From Allopusillimonas ginsengisoli (GTDB lineage: Bacteria > Pseudomonadota > Gammaproteobacteria > Burkholderiales > Burkholderiaceae_B): a DNA stretch of 64,000 nucleotides. This document shows, piece after piece, positions 7,518 through 16,740 of this stretch (within the stretch, counting starts at the first letter, position 1; every line of letters starts with the position of its first letter). A program made the translations under genes and the position numbers. The DNA lies in the NCBI RefSeq assembly GCF_004153455.1, contig NZ_SDQE01000002.1, positions 186,001 through 250,000 of the forward strand, written 5' to 3'. A model generated the notes under the pieces. The model made no database searches. It was not told where the DNA came from and saw only the letters and a list, made by a program, of their open reading frames with translations.

Positions 7518-8692
7518 TGTTCATTCTCCAGAATGATTGCGCTGCTGGATAAGCCATGGCCGTAGCCAACCATGCCATATCCAGACACCAACCCACAACG
7601 TGCCGTCTCAACCTGGAAGTCACCGGCTTCGTGTCGAAGTTGGCGCACCGCCTCCACCAGGCCGATCATTCCACCGGCTGCACCGGCCTGCCCGCATGAG
7701 AGCTGCCCGCCATTCGTGTTCAGGGGAAAGCTTCCGTTAAATGAAAATTCGTGCTTTTCCAGAAAGGCACCCACTTCGCCCTTATTGCAGAAACCCAAGT
7801 CTTCGAGTTGAATCGCCACCATGATGGGGTAGTCGTCATAAGCCTGCACAAAATCCAGTTGATCATGGCTGCGCTGAGCATCAGAAAAAAGCCTGTCCGT
7901 AAAGCACTTCCACCCACCCTCCAATGGCGCTATTTCCCCTACTGGATAGTTGTGCTGCTCATAGCCGGCCAAAATTCGGATCCGACGCGATGGCTCGACG
8001 CGATCCAGGGCGGTGACAATAACCGCTTCGGCCCCCGCGCAAGGCAGCACGCAATCGTAAAGCCTGATGGGATCGGCGATGATGCGGGCGGACAAATAAT
8101 CATCCAGCGTCATAGGCCCTCGCAACAGCGCGTTCGGATTCCGCTGCGCGCTATAACGCTGGCCGACGGAGATCTTGCCCAGTTGTCTGGATTGCGTGCC
8201 GTAGGTTTCCATATGCTTGCGCTGTACGATTCCAAATAACCCATTCGCACCACCGAAGCCATTTGGCGTTGCATAGTTGTGCAAGGCAAGATGGAACTGA
8301 TCCATGAGCTTGTAATGGCCGTCGATGTCGTAGTTGTCCCCTGCCAGGCACAAGACCGTGGTAGCGTGGCCTGCCTCTATGGCCCGCACCGCGTTGAGCA
8401 CGGCTGCCACGGGGCCAGCGCCGCCGGCGGTGCCGTAATACGCCCATCCCACTGGTAATCCGAACTGCTCGGCCAGGGTTACGGCATTGTCTGGTGGCAA
8501 CACAAATGAGCACACGGATATGCCATCGATATCGCTCTTCTTGAGTCCCGAGCTGTTCAGCGCAGCCCTGCTCGCATCGGCAAGCAAGGAAATCAGCGTT
8601 CGGTCCGTCTTCTTGCTGTAGGCGGACTGTCCAAATCCAACGATACCTATTTCAGGTTGAGAGGTCGCTGTAGTGGTTTCCTGGCTCATCAT
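7514..8692 (-). CDS. Thiolase-like protein (SCP2/Ltp2 type) lacking the nucleophilic Cys
   Basis: The 392-aa protein has the SCP2-thiolase fold, with the C-terminal block NTNGGQLSCGQAGAAGG and the tail SGYGMVGYGHG. In true thiolases the segment aligned with YGTAGGAGPVAAVLNAVRAIEAG holds the nucleophilic Cys (NCSTG-like); here it is replaced by a Gly/Ala-rich stretch, and the usual GHP histidine is a Gln (CGQAG). This is the pattern of Ltp2-type retro-aldolases or non-thiolytic relatives that work with a DUF35 partner, which is the next gene. It starts inside the end of the CaiB gene (4-nt overlap), so the three are translationally coupled. It probably acts on a CoA ester in the pathway served by this operon. 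Confidence 0.85.
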   Translation of the reverse strand: MMSQETTTATSQPEIGIVGFGQSAYSKKTDRTLISLLADASRAALNSSGLKKSDIDGISVCSFVLPPDNAVTLAEQFGLPVGWAYYGTAGGAGPVAAVLNAVRAIEAGHATTVLCLAGDNYDIDGHYKLMDQFHLALHNYATPNGFGGANGLFGIVQRKHMETYGTQSRQLGKISVGQRYSAQRNPNALLRGPMTLDDYLSARIIADPIRLYDCVLPCAGAEAVIVTALDRVEPSRRIRILAGYEQHNYPVGEIAPLEGGWKCFTDRLFSDAQRSHDQLDFVQAYDDYPIMVAIQLEDLGFCNKGEVGAFLEKHEFSFNGSFPLNTNGGQLSCGQAGAAGGMIGLVEAVRQLRHEAGDFQVETARCGLVSGYGMVGYGHGLSSSAIILENEQ

Positions 8693-9903
8693 ATGACTCC
8701 AGTTTCCTTAAGGTGCGCCAAACGCTCCGGCGACAAATTGATTTGAGCGAAAACTGCCTCGTTATCCGCGCCAGTTTTCTTGCCAGCCCATCGAATTTCC
8801 GCTGGGGTCACACTGAGCTTGGGTACAGGCGCCGGCATGCGCAACATACCGAGGTCGGGATCGTCCACGGTTGAAATGGCCTGCCTCGCCGCATAATGGG
8901 CGTTGTCGAAAATAGCCTGAATGTCCATGATGGGGCCGGCGACGACACCATGCGTGTCAAAGGCAGCCATCACGTCATCCAGCTGCCGTTGCGCGACCCA
9001 GTCCGCAACGATCTGGTCGATGACATTTCGGTTTTCAACCCGACGCGCCATCGTTTCAAAACGAGCATCTCCCAGCAAATCCTTGCGGTCCATGGCAGCA
9101 AGAAGATTCTCAAAGATGCGCTGCGAACCACAGCTCACGGCCACATAACCCTTATCGGCAGTAACGTAGACATTGCGCGGCACATCCTCCTCCATCTGAT
9201 TTCCGAGCAGTGGTTTTTTCATTTGCGTCTGGTCGTAGCGCAGCACGACAGATTCAACAATCCGAAAAAGCGGCTCGAACAGGCTTACATCCACCACCTG
9301 GCCCTGACCCGTTTTCTCTCGGTGGTGATGGGCGGCCAGCGCGCCAAACGCACCGAATATCCCGGCAAGATAATCACCCATCGGAAACGACGACACCGCA
9401 GGACCGGTCTGTGGAAAACCCGAAAAGGACGCAAGCCCACTGAATCCTTCTGCGATGGTGGCATAACCCCCGCGCGCTGATAGCGGCCCCGTTTGTCCGT
9501 AGCCACTGACGCGAACCCAGACGATATGTGGAAAGCGTTCCGCCAGCTCATCAGGCCCCAGCCCCCAACGTTCCAGCGTGCCGGGTTTGAAGTTCTCGAT
9601 GACGATGTCTGTGGAGGCTAATAATTCCAGCGCAATATCGCGCCCTTCGGCGCGCGAGATATCCAGCGTAATGAGGTGCTTATTCCTGGCCATGCTTTTC
9701 CACCACAAAGGCACCTCACCTTTGTGGGGCGGCCACTCACGCAATGCGTCCGGCTTGCCTGGCTTTTCCAACTTGATAACCGTGGCGCCAAAATCCGCCA
9801 ACATGGTACCCACGAACGGACCTGCCAGCATGGACCCGAGTTCTAGAACTTTGATGTCCTTGAGCGGCGCATTAGTCTGGCTGTGCGTGGCTGTGCTTTG
9901 CAT
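8689..9903 (-). CDS. CaiB/BaiF (class III) CoA-transferase
   Basis: The 404-aa protein starts MQSTATHSQTNAPLKDIKVLELGS and shows the class III CoA-transferase signature blocks: MLADFGATVIKLEKPG, ENFKPGTLERWGLG and GDYLAGIFGAFGALAAHHH, in which the Asp of GDY is the usual acyl-anhydride-forming residue. These enzymes move CoA between carboxylic acids. The open frame reaches 10002, but ATG 9903 has AAGGA 8 nt upstream and is the better start. It lies between the ABC permease genes and the thiolase-like gene, so it likely activates the imported carboxylate by CoA transfer. Confidence 0.92.
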   Translation of the reverse strand: MQSTATHSQTNAPLKDIKVLELGSMLAGPFVGTMLADFGATVIKLEKPGKPDALREWPPHKGEVPLWWKSMARNKHLITLDISRAEGRDIALELLASTDIVIENFKPGTLERWGLGPDELAERFPHIVWVRVSGYGQTGPLSARGGYATIAEGFSGLASFSGFPQTGPAVSSFPMGDYLAGIFGAFGALAAHHHREKTGQGQVVDVSLFEPLFRIVESVVLRYDQTQMKKPLLGNQMEEDVPRNVYVTADKGYVAVSCGSQRIFENLLAAMDRKDLLGDARFETMARRVENRNVIDQIVADWVAQRQLDDVMAAFDTHGVVAGPIMDIQAIFDNAHYAARQAISTVDDPDLGMLRMPAPVPKLSVTPAEIRWAGKKTGADNEAVFAQINLSPERLAHLKETGVI

Positions 9904-10023
9904 AGAATGTCCTTTTGCGAAAAATTTGGGACGATGCAACGCCAACGCAGTGACAATTAAGCTGCGTGTCCAATGCATCGTTCTGGTTGAGCTGACTACC
10001 AAGTGCGAACCGCACCTGGGCGC

Positions 10024-10824
10024 TTAGCTGGAATTGACCCTATCGATGCCAATTGTCCAATCGATGACCAACACCACAATCACCGCCACATAGATGGTCG
10101 AGGCGGACACCGCTGCAATCATCGGATCGATGGAGTACTGAACGTAGTTGAAAAGCTTTACCGGGAGGGGGAGTAACGCAGAGGTCGAGTTGAAAATACT
10201 CAGCTCGACATTCACCCACGAAATAATCAGACCAAATAGCGCGCCCGCCACGATGCCTGATTTCACCAAGGGGAACGTGACCAGAAAAAAAGTCTTGAAT
10301 CGCGACGCCCCCAGATCTAGCGATGCCCGTTCGAGGCTTACATCGAATCGACTCAGTGACGCAAGGGTGGTTCGCACCAGATAGGGGATAACCAGAACTG
10401 TGTGTCCAATGTAAAGGGCCGTCCACGTGCGGGCCATGCCCAGTTGGGAGGCAAACTGAAGCAACGCCGCGCCAATGACGATAGTGGGCAAAACGAGCGG
10501 AGACAGAAATAGGCCGGTGACAATCCCATTGAACCTCGTTGTTGTCCGGGAAAGCACCAGTGCGACGGGAATGCCCAGCACCATGGCGGTAAAGGTTGCG
10601 CTGACGGACAGCCCTGCGCTCAGGAGAATCGAATCAATATATGACTTGTCCAGGAGAAACTGTCGATACCACCGTAGCGTGAACCCTTCCGGAGGAAAGG
10701 CCAGATATTCAGTCGTTGTAAAAGATACCGCCACGATGACGATAAGAGGCATCAACAGGAACGCGACCGCAAGCAGACAAAACCCATGCAACAACCAGCG
10801 GCCAAGGGGAACAGAATGACTCAT
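10024..10824 (-). CDS. ABC transporter permease, PotC-like
   Basis: The 266-aa inner membrane protein has about six membrane spans and the EAA loop (LERASLDLGASRFKTFFLVTFP), typical of permeases of the spermidine/putrescine and iron family. It overlaps the upstream permease gene by 4 nt. With that permease, the ATPase at 13457-14533 and the binding protein at 14564-15610 it makes a complete importer. The substrate is probably an organic anion used by the CoA genes in the same operon, not necessarily a polyamine. Confidence 0.9.
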   Translation of the reverse strand: MSHSVPLGRWLLHGFCLLAVAFLLMPLIVIVAVSFTTTEYLAFPPEGFTLRWYRQFLLDKSYIDSILLSAGLSVSATFTAMVLGIPVALVLSRTTTRFNGIVTGLFLSPLVLPTIVIGAALLQFASQLGMARTWTALYIGHTVLVIPYLVRTTLASLSRFDVSLERASLDLGASRFKTFFLVTFPLVKSGIVAGALFGLIISWVNVELSIFNSTSALLPLPVKLFNYVQYSIDPMIAAVSASTIYVAVIVVLVIDWTIGIDRVNSS

Positions 10825-11678
10825 GCTGCTGCCTCCTTGACCGACTTGCGCGAGCGGGGTTTGCCGAATACGCGATAGAGCGATATCAATACAAGCGTGG
10901 TGAACAACAACGCCACAGATAACGCTGCACCGAACTGGAAGTCGAAGATTGCCGCATACTGCTGAAAAATCAGCATGGACATCACTGTTTTCTTTCCGCC
11001 GCTGAGGATGCTAGGCGTCACATAAGCGCTAACCGTCAGCGTGAACACAATGAGGGTGCCAGCTATAACGCCAGGTAAGCTAAGTGGGAACGTGACTTTG
11101 AAAAAGGTAACCAGGGGATTGGCGCCAAGGTCACGCGCTGCCGTTTCCAGAGTGATATCGATATTCTGCAGCACCGCTGATATGGTGAGCACCATAAACG
11201 GTGTCATTATGTATGTCATCCCTATGACGATGCTTAACTCGTTGCTCAGCAGCTGCAAAGGATATTCAGTCAGCCCCAGCGCCATCAAACTATCGTTGAC
11301 CAGCCCACGTCTGCCTAGCAAGATCATCCAGCCGAACGAGCGCACAATGTTGCTGGTGAACAGCGGCGTGATAACAACAATGTAGAGCAAGCGCTTTATC
11401 CACCGTCGCTTGACGACGCGCGTCATGTAGTAGGCCAGAGGGTAGCCGATCAGAAATGAAGCCAGCGTTACCCACAAAGCGATTCTGAAGGTAAACCATA
11501 AGACATCAAGATAGAACCAACTGGACACCAGCTTTGCATACTGAGCCAGACTCCAGGCTCCGTCGCTAGTGCGCAGACTCTCCAATGCCACCACGAAAAA
11601 TGGCACGGCGAAGAACGCCACCAGAAAGAGCAGCGGTATCGTCAATAGAAGTAGCGCTGAGCGCCGGTCCAGTTCCAT
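10821..11678 (-). CDS. ABC transporter permease, PotB-like
   Basis: The 285-aa membrane protein has about six hydrophobic segments and an EAA loop (LETAARDLGANPLVTFFKVTFPL). It is the partner permease of the PotC-like gene and starts 3 nt after the DUF4387 gene stop. Having the permeases separated from their ATPase by the AtuA and DUF4387 genes is unusual and ties the transporter to those enzymes. Confidence 0.9.
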   Translation of the reverse strand: MELDRRSALLLLTIPLLFLVAFFAVPFFVVALESLRTSDGAWSLAQYAKLVSSWFYLDVLWFTFRIALWVTLASFLIGYPLAYYMTRVVKRRWIKRLLYIVVITPLFTSNIVRSFGWMILLGRRGLVNDSLMALGLTEYPLQLLSNELSIVIGMTYIMTPFMVLTISAVLQNIDITLETAARDLGANPLVTFFKVTFPLSLPGVIAGTLIVFTLTVSAYVTPSILSGGKKTVMSMLIFQQYAAIFDFQFGAALSVALLFTTLVLISLYRVFGKPRSRKSVKEAAA

Positions 11679-11681
11679 TGT

Positions 11682-12011
11682 TCAGGCCTTTTTCAGCTTT
11701 ACCTGAAAATCCAGGAGCGGAGCGTGCTGCTGACATCCGTACATGTCGCTCTCGCCGGGCTTTCCCTGCGCCAAGGGGCGGCGCAACGTCAGCTTGATGG
11801 CCTGACCGCGCGGCACGGCGAATATAGAGGTGACCGCTTCGGGCGAAACACCAAAAAGCACAGAGATGTTGTCCCGTGTAAAGCTTCCGCCTTCCCATAC
11901 CTGGCAATATTTGTCGAAAGACTCGAACAGAACATCGAATGTCAAAAGAAAGGGCCCAGCATTCTTGCTGCGAATAACGGAGGCGATAGAAGAAAGTCCA
12001 ATGGTTTCCAC
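11682..12011 (-). CDS. DUF4387 family protein
   Basis: The 109-aa protein (starts METIGLSSIASVIRSKNAG) matches my memory of the DUF4387 family, small proteins nearly always encoded next to AtuA-like (DUF1446) proteins. Conserved-looking parts are IRSKNAGPFLLTFDVLF and FAVPRGQAIKLTLRRP. It starts 1 nt after the stop of the AtuA-like gene. It is probably the small subunit or partner of that protein. The biochemical role of the pair is not established as far as I know. Confidence 0.85.
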   Translation of the reverse strand: METIGLSSIASVIRSKNAGPFLLTFDVLFESFDKYCQVWEGGSFTRDNISVLFGVSPEAVTSIFAVPRGQAIKLTLRRPLAQGKPGESDMYGCQQHAPLLDFQVKLKKA

Positions 12012-12012
12012 G

Positions 12013-13359
12013 TTAAACCTCCTCGAAATGCGTTTTGAAGTGTTCCGTTGCCGACTGCACTTTCATCAGGTGATATGCCGAAAACTCATACACAGGGCCA
12101 GCATCAATTTCGGACGGAGAATACGGAAAGGCCAGATTCCCCGCAGTGTTGAATTGCCCGGGAAAACTACAGTGCAGCAGCGTTCCGCTCAAAAAGTGAG
12201 CGACAGCATTCGCCGACGCCTGAGTCTGATCAACTGCCTCGATGACCAGGCCCAACTCTTTTCCGGTTTTCTCTGGTTCTGGCTCAAGTTCGCGCATAAC
12301 TCCGTCGCGACCATATACATGAAACTCTATCTTCAGGGTTGGAGAATCGAAGTACTCCAAGGCCTTGGCCCTGGTGTCCTCGAGCAGCGCATCAATCTGC
12401 CTGATCATGCTTGGGCAGCGTATCCCCGCGATACAGATGGAGCGATACCCCACCATGCGAGCCCCCTCCAGCTTGATCCAATAGTCATCAGCCTCAATGA
12501 ACTGTGAACCACCAACCCGCACTTCCCTATCCGAAATCTGCTCGAATGTGCAGTGGGAAAGATCCAATCTGTGCCCTGGCCCCGCCTGATCGAACGGATT
12601 TTCTCGTTCGTACAGGGTGTGAGCAGCGACAGAGATGAGCGAAGCTCTCCTGTGTTCGCTTCCCGGCTCAAGCGTGAAGCCGGACTCGTCAATGGCACCA
12701 AGCATCACGTCCGTTCCATGCGGCTCGGCCGAGAAGGCGCCACACTCCAAGATTTTCCCCATGTGAATGGCCAATCCTGGTTGGGCGCCCTTCCATACTG
12801 GAAACGCTGCGATGACCGAGTCATCGCAAGCCCTACCAGCAATAATGACGTCCGCGCCTTGCTCGAGGGCCGCCACAATCGGTTCATGGCCCATTTGGGC
12901 AACCATTGCAGTGCTGTTCAAGGCGGCTTCGACATCAAGTTGAAAACCTGCCTCAAAGTCCCGGATGTTTCCTTGCGATATGGCCTGAGCCACAGCCTCG
13001 CCCGAAATATCTGAATATATCCAGGCCAACTTAAAGCTCAATCCGCACTCGCGCGCCGCTTCGCGAACAAGCGCTACCGTGGCATCCACATGCTGACGTG
13101 CCCCGGCACCTCCTGCACTGCCCACAATAATGGGGATTCCGGCTTGGCGCGCCGCTTGCAGCAGTTGCTTGAGCTCCCGTTTTATTGCAAAGCTCGATAC
13201 CAGCGTTTTGCCTGAACCCAAGTAATACGGACCAGGATCCGTTGAACCCGCGTCCACCGCGATCACATCGGGTTGCCATTTCATTCCGCGCCTGAGCGCC
13301 TCGTCACAGAATCCGTACCCCAGGGTGCAAGTGGGGGTGAGCACTTTGATTGTGGACAT
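12013..13359 (-). CDS. AtuA-like protein (DUF1446, acyclic terpene utilization family)
   Basis: This is a 448-aa cytoplasmic protein. The N-terminal blocks DVIAVDAGSTDPGPYYLGSG, IPIIVGSAGGAGA and ADVIIAGRACDDSVIAAFP are typical of the AtuA/DUF1446 family, named after the acyclic terpene utilization cluster of Pseudomonas. The start ATG 13359 was chosen because the extra N-terminal residues of the longer frame are not protein-like. Here it sits with DUF4387 between the ATPase and the permeases, without any acyl-CoA carboxylase gene, which usually accompanies atuA. The function in this operon is unknown; the context suggests a step on an imported carboxylic acid or its CoA ester. Confidence 0.88.
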   Translation of the reverse strand: MSTIKVLTPTCTLGYGFCDEALRRGMKWQPDVIAVDAGSTDPGPYYLGSGKTLVSSFAIKRELKQLLQAARQAGIPIIVGSAGGAGARQHVDATVALVREAARECGLSFKLAWIYSDISGEAVAQAISQGNIRDFEAGFQLDVEAALNSTAMVAQMGHEPIVAALEQGADVIIAGRACDDSVIAAFPVWKGAQPGLAIHMGKILECGAFSAEPHGTDVMLGAIDESGFTLEPGSEHRRASLISVAAHTLYERENPFDQAGPGHRLDLSHCTFEQISDREVRVGGSQFIEADDYWIKLEGARMVGYRSICIAGIRCPSMIRQIDALLEDTRAKALEYFDSPTLKIEFHVYGRDGVMRELEPEPEKTGKELGLVIEAVDQTQASANAVAHFLSGTLLHCSFPGQFNTAGNLAFPYSPSEIDAGPVYEFSAYHLMKVQSATEHFKTHFEEV

Positions 13360-13456
13360 GAATGCTATTCCTTTGCGCAGTTGCGCATACCTAAGGTCGC
13401 CCCTTCCGTGCCCCATCGCTGGAGAACCGTACAGGCATTTAAATGCTACAGAACCG

Positions 13457-14533
13457 CTAGCAGGGCAGTACGCGTGCGTCTTCCTGCCGCCAATTGATGC
13501 TCACAATTTCGCCTGGAGACGGCGCAACCCACCCTGCCTGAGAGGCATTCCGGGTAACTACCAGTTCATCGACGATTTCACTGCAGAGATAGATACGGCT
13601 GAGAGAACCGGCGTATATCACTTCTCTCACCTTGCCCGATGCACTGACGTAACCCGGGGTGTCACCTGAGCTTCCCAAGTGGATAGACTCAGGGCGCAAC
13701 ATCAGCGTCGCCTTTGATACACCTGAGTCTGATACCGAGTACGGCAATGCAATGTCCGACTTCGCGCTGCGCAGATATCCTTTTCCGTCTACATCGCAAT
13801 CGATCAGGTTCGCCTCACCGACAAAATCAGCGACGAATCTGCTGTTAGGACTCGCGTATATCTCTTCTCCTGTGCCCACCTGTTCGATGACGCCGTTGGA
13901 CATGACAGCAATCCTGTCGGCCATGACCAAGGCTTCTTCCTGATCATGCGTCACAATGATGAATGTGATTCCCAGCCTTTCCTGCAATCGTTTGAGCTCA
14001 ATCTGCATTCGTTTTCGCAGCTTCAGATCGAGCGCAGCCATCGGCTCATCAAGCAACAGGACTTTGGGCCTGTTCACCACTGCCCGCGCCAGCGCCACAC
14101 GTTGTTGTTGCCCTCCCGAAAGTTCCGAGGGGTAGCGATGGGCCATTTTTTCCATACTGACCAGTGCCAATGACTCGTTCACGCTGGCCGTGATCTCTTG
14201 CTTTCGCACGCCATGGCGACGCGGGCCGAATGCCACGTTCTCAAACACCGTCAGATGGGGAAACAGGGCGTAGTTCTGAAAAACCGTATTTACAGGCCGT
14301 AGGTTCGGAGGATCCGCCAGTACTGAACGCCCGTCTATTGTCAACGTTCCTTCATCCGGCACCAGGAATCCGGCAATAGTCCCCAGCAAAGAGGTCTTGC
14401 CGCAACCACTGGGCCCCAGGAGCGCCAGAAACTCGCCTTCATATACGCTCAGGGAGACTCTGTCCAGAACGGTCAGATCGCCATAACGCTTGACAACGTT
14501 ATCCAACCTTATCAGTTCGCGCATTCTTGTCAT
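13457..14533 (-). CDS. ABC transporter ATP-binding protein, PotA-like
   Basis: The protein has Walker A (GPSGCGKTS), the Q-loop (VFQNYALFPH), signature [14 protein letters not shown], Walker B (VLLLDEPMAALD) and the H-loop (IIVTHDQEEA), followed by a C-terminal TOBE-type regulatory domain. It energises the PotBC-like permeases. The frame opens at a GTG at 14563, but AAAGGA upstream of ATG 14533 favours that start (359 aa). The gene lies just downstream of the binding-protein gene. Confidence 0.92.
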   Translation of the reverse strand: MTRMRELIRLDNVVKRYGDLTVLDRVSLSVYEGEFLALLGPSGCGKTSLLGTIAGFLVPDEGTLTIDGRSVLADPPNLRPVNTVFQNYALFPHLTVFENVAFGPRRHGVRKQEITASVNESLALVSMEKMAHRYPSELSGGQQQRVALARAVVNRPKVLLLDEPMAALDLKLRKRMQIELKRLQERLGITFIIVTHDQEEALVMADRIAVMSNGVIEQVGTGEEIYASPNSRFVADFVGEANLIDCDVDGKGYLRSAKSDIALPYSVSDSGVSKATLMLRPESIHLGSSGDTPGYVSASGKVREVIYAGSLSRIYLCSEIVDELVVTRNASQAGWVAPSPGEIVSINWRQEDARVLPC

Positions 14534-14563
14534 TGCGGCTGTTCCTTTCAAAAAGGACATCAC

Positions 14564-15610
14564 TCATCGAGCCAGCGTTTTGTTCCACTGGTCATTGATG
14601 GCGCTGCGTTTGGCGTTGACGTCATCCCAGTCTGTAATCAACAGGTTCTTGATCGAGCCTGCTTCACCCCAGGGCATACGCTTTTGTGCTTCTGGACTCA
14701 GCTCAGCGCCAACGGTGGCCGGTCCGATGTACAGGCGATCGCTCATGCAGGCGGCCTGCTTGGGCTCCAGAACGAAATTGACGAACTCCTGCGCTTCCTT
14801 CAAATGCTTCGTGCCTTTGGTGATGTGCAACCTAATATCTCCACCAAGGGCGCCTTCCTTGGGCACAACGTAAGCGACAGGTAAGCCTTTGTCTTTCATG
14901 GCCCAGGCAGCCGATGCATAATGAGCGCCAATGATCACCTCACCAGACTGAAAGCTGTTCGTGGCGTTGCCGGACGATGGAAAGTAGCTATAAACCTCCA
15001 GGGTCTTCAGTTTCTCGAAACCCGGCGTGAAATCCGCCGACGTTCCGCCTTGCTCCTGGTTAATCGCATACACAAACGGGACGCCCATGGCATTGGATGG
15101 ACTCGGGATAGTGACCACGCCCGCGTACTCAGGACTCCATAAATCGTTCCATGATGTGGGCGCCGTCTTTGTTTCCTTTGTGTTGTAAACCAGCCCCAGC
15201 GCGTAGAATCCGGTGCTGACCGCGTAGATGCTTGCATCCGGCCGTTTGTATATGCCTTCAGGAATAACCTTCTCAAGATTGGGGATAGCTGTTGGATCCA
15301 GAGGCTCGAGTACATCGGCCTGCCCCGCAAGCTCCGATACGCCACCATCCAGCCAGGCAACATCAATGGTTGGATTGCCCGCCTGCTGCTTAAGCTTGGC
15401 CAGTGTGACGCCTGCCACACCAGGCTCCGGGGTGACTGCGTTACCCGTAGCCTTGGTATATGGCTCTGTCAGGCAATCCCGGATGGCATCTCCCCATTCT
15501 CCGCCATATGTCGCAACGGTGATCGTCGCCGCCTGGGTTACCGACACGCCGGTCAAGACCAGCGCTGTTGCTGAAGCACTCAAGACTGCCCATCGTTTAA
15601 CTGTAGCCAT
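14564..15610 (-). CDS. Periplasmic substrate-binding protein, PotD/solute-binding family 1-like
   Basis: The 348-aa protein has a signal peptide (MATVKRWAVLSASATALVLTG, cleavage probably after VTQAA), then the pattern of ABC substrate-binding proteins of the spermidine/putrescine/iron type (ITVATYGGEWGDAIRDCL, KLKQQAGNPTIDVAWLDGG). It captures the substrate in the periplasm for the PotABC-like complex. It is the first gene of the operon. Its promoter region is shared with the divergent LysR gene at 15733. Confidence 0.92.
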   Translation of the reverse strand: MATVKRWAVLSASATALVLTGVSVTQAATITVATYGGEWGDAIRDCLTEPYTKATGNAVTPEPGVAGVTLAKLKQQAGNPTIDVAWLDGGVSELAGQADVLEPLDPTAIPNLEKVIPEGIYKRPDASIYAVSTGFYALGLVYNTKETKTAPTSWNDLWSPEYAGVVTIPSPSNAMGVPFVYAINQEQGGTSADFTPGFEKLKTLEVYSYFPSSGNATNSFQSGEVIIGAHYASAAWAMKDKGLPVAYVVPKEGALGGDIRLHITKGTKHLKEAQEFVNFVLEPKQAACMSDRLYIGPATVGAELSPEAQKRMPWGEAGSIKNLLITDWDDVNAKRSAINDQWNKTLAR

Positions 15611-15732
15611 GTCTCACTCCTAGTTAGCCCTTGCTGGGATATTTTGTTTTATTGCTTCGTATGAATTGAATTAGATCAAAACGCTACCTATACTTCAATT
15701 GAGAATACTTAAGGCTTCCATTCTGTGAGGTT

Positions 15733-16674
15733 ATGATGTGGCAAATACGGCAACTCGAAGCTTTCCAGGCTGTCATGGAAAATGGGAGCATCACCCGCGC
15801 AGCTATCACGCTGCATATTTCTCAGCCCGCAGTTAGCAAGCTAATTGCCGAACTTGAGCGGAAATGCGGCTTCAAACTGTTTCAGCGACAGGGCAACAGA
15901 TTGACGGTTACAGCCGAAGGGCAACTGCTGTTCAATGAAGTGCAGCGCATGATCATCAGCTCGGAAGACATTCAGCTGAAGGTTCGAGAAATTCGCGAAC
16001 AGCGATTCGGAACGCTGAACATTGCCGCATTCCCCGCATTATGTACGCGGATATTGCCGGGCATCGTGACCCGTTTCATTCAGTCGCACCCCAACGTACG
16101 TCCACTGATGACGAGTAGCGGCTCGCGTTTCCTGATTGAATGGGTGACAGCACAACGCAGCGATATCGGTATTGGCCTTCTGGCCAAAGATAGGCCTGGC
16201 ATTCGCCTGGTAAAGATAATGCAGGTGGAAGGTGTTTGCGCATTGCCCCCTGGCCACCCGCTTGCAGGCAAGGAAGTAATTGTTCCCAGTGATTTTGACG
16301 GACAACCCTTTATTGCATTGACCACCGAAGATCGGACGCAATTTCTCGTAGAAGAATATTTTCGCGGGCGGGAACGGCGCCGAAGAATCGTTGCCGAGGC
16401 GCAGATGTCCGAAGCTGCATGCCAGTTTGTGGTCGAAAGGGCCGGGATCTCCATTGTTGATCCGTTCAGTGCCCTGGGTTTCAGTGAGGGCCAAATAATC
16501 ATCAAAAAAATTGATCCGCCTGTGCTGTTTGACATGTGGCTTCTTTTTCCAACGTTTCAGCCAACGTCTTTAATCACACGCTCATTCACAAAGTTCTTTG
16601 ATGAAGAAATACGCACGACACTCACCGCTAGTGGCTTGTCATTTATCCCCTATGATTACGAGATCCCCGATTGA
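15733..16674 (+). CDS. LysR family transcriptional regulator of the ABC/CoA operon
   Basis: The 313-aa protein has the N-terminal winged HTH (LEAFQAVMENGSITRAAITLHISQPAVSKLIAELERKCG) and the C-terminal LysR substrate-binding fold. GAGG at 15727-15730 serves the first or second of two consecutive ATGs (15733 or 15736). It is divergent from the binding-protein gene with a 122-bp gap, the usual arrangement for a LysR protein that senses the pathway substrate and activates the operon. The C-terminal domain resembles the CysB/Cbl-like and sulfur-lyase regulator style only weakly. Confidence 0.9.
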   Translation: MMWQIRQLEAFQAVMENGSITRAAITLHISQPAVSKLIAELERKCGFKLFQRQGNRLTVTAEGQLLFNEVQRMIISSEDIQLKVREIREQRFGTLNIAAFPALCTRILPGIVTRFIQSHPNVRPLMTSSGSRFLIEWVTAQRSDIGIGLLAKDRPGIRLVKIMQVEGVCALPPGHPLAGKEVIVPSDFDGQPFIALTTEDRTQFLVEEYFRGRERRRRIVAEAQMSEAACQFVVERAGISIVDPFSALGFSEGQIIIKKIDPPVLFDMWLLFPTFQPTSLITRSFTKFFDEEIRTTLTASGLSFIPYDYEIPD

Positions 16675-16740
16675 CCCGCACAGAATGCTGATCCCTCTCA
16701 TTTACCAATACCTGTCGGGGATGCCCGGTATGAAGGGAAA

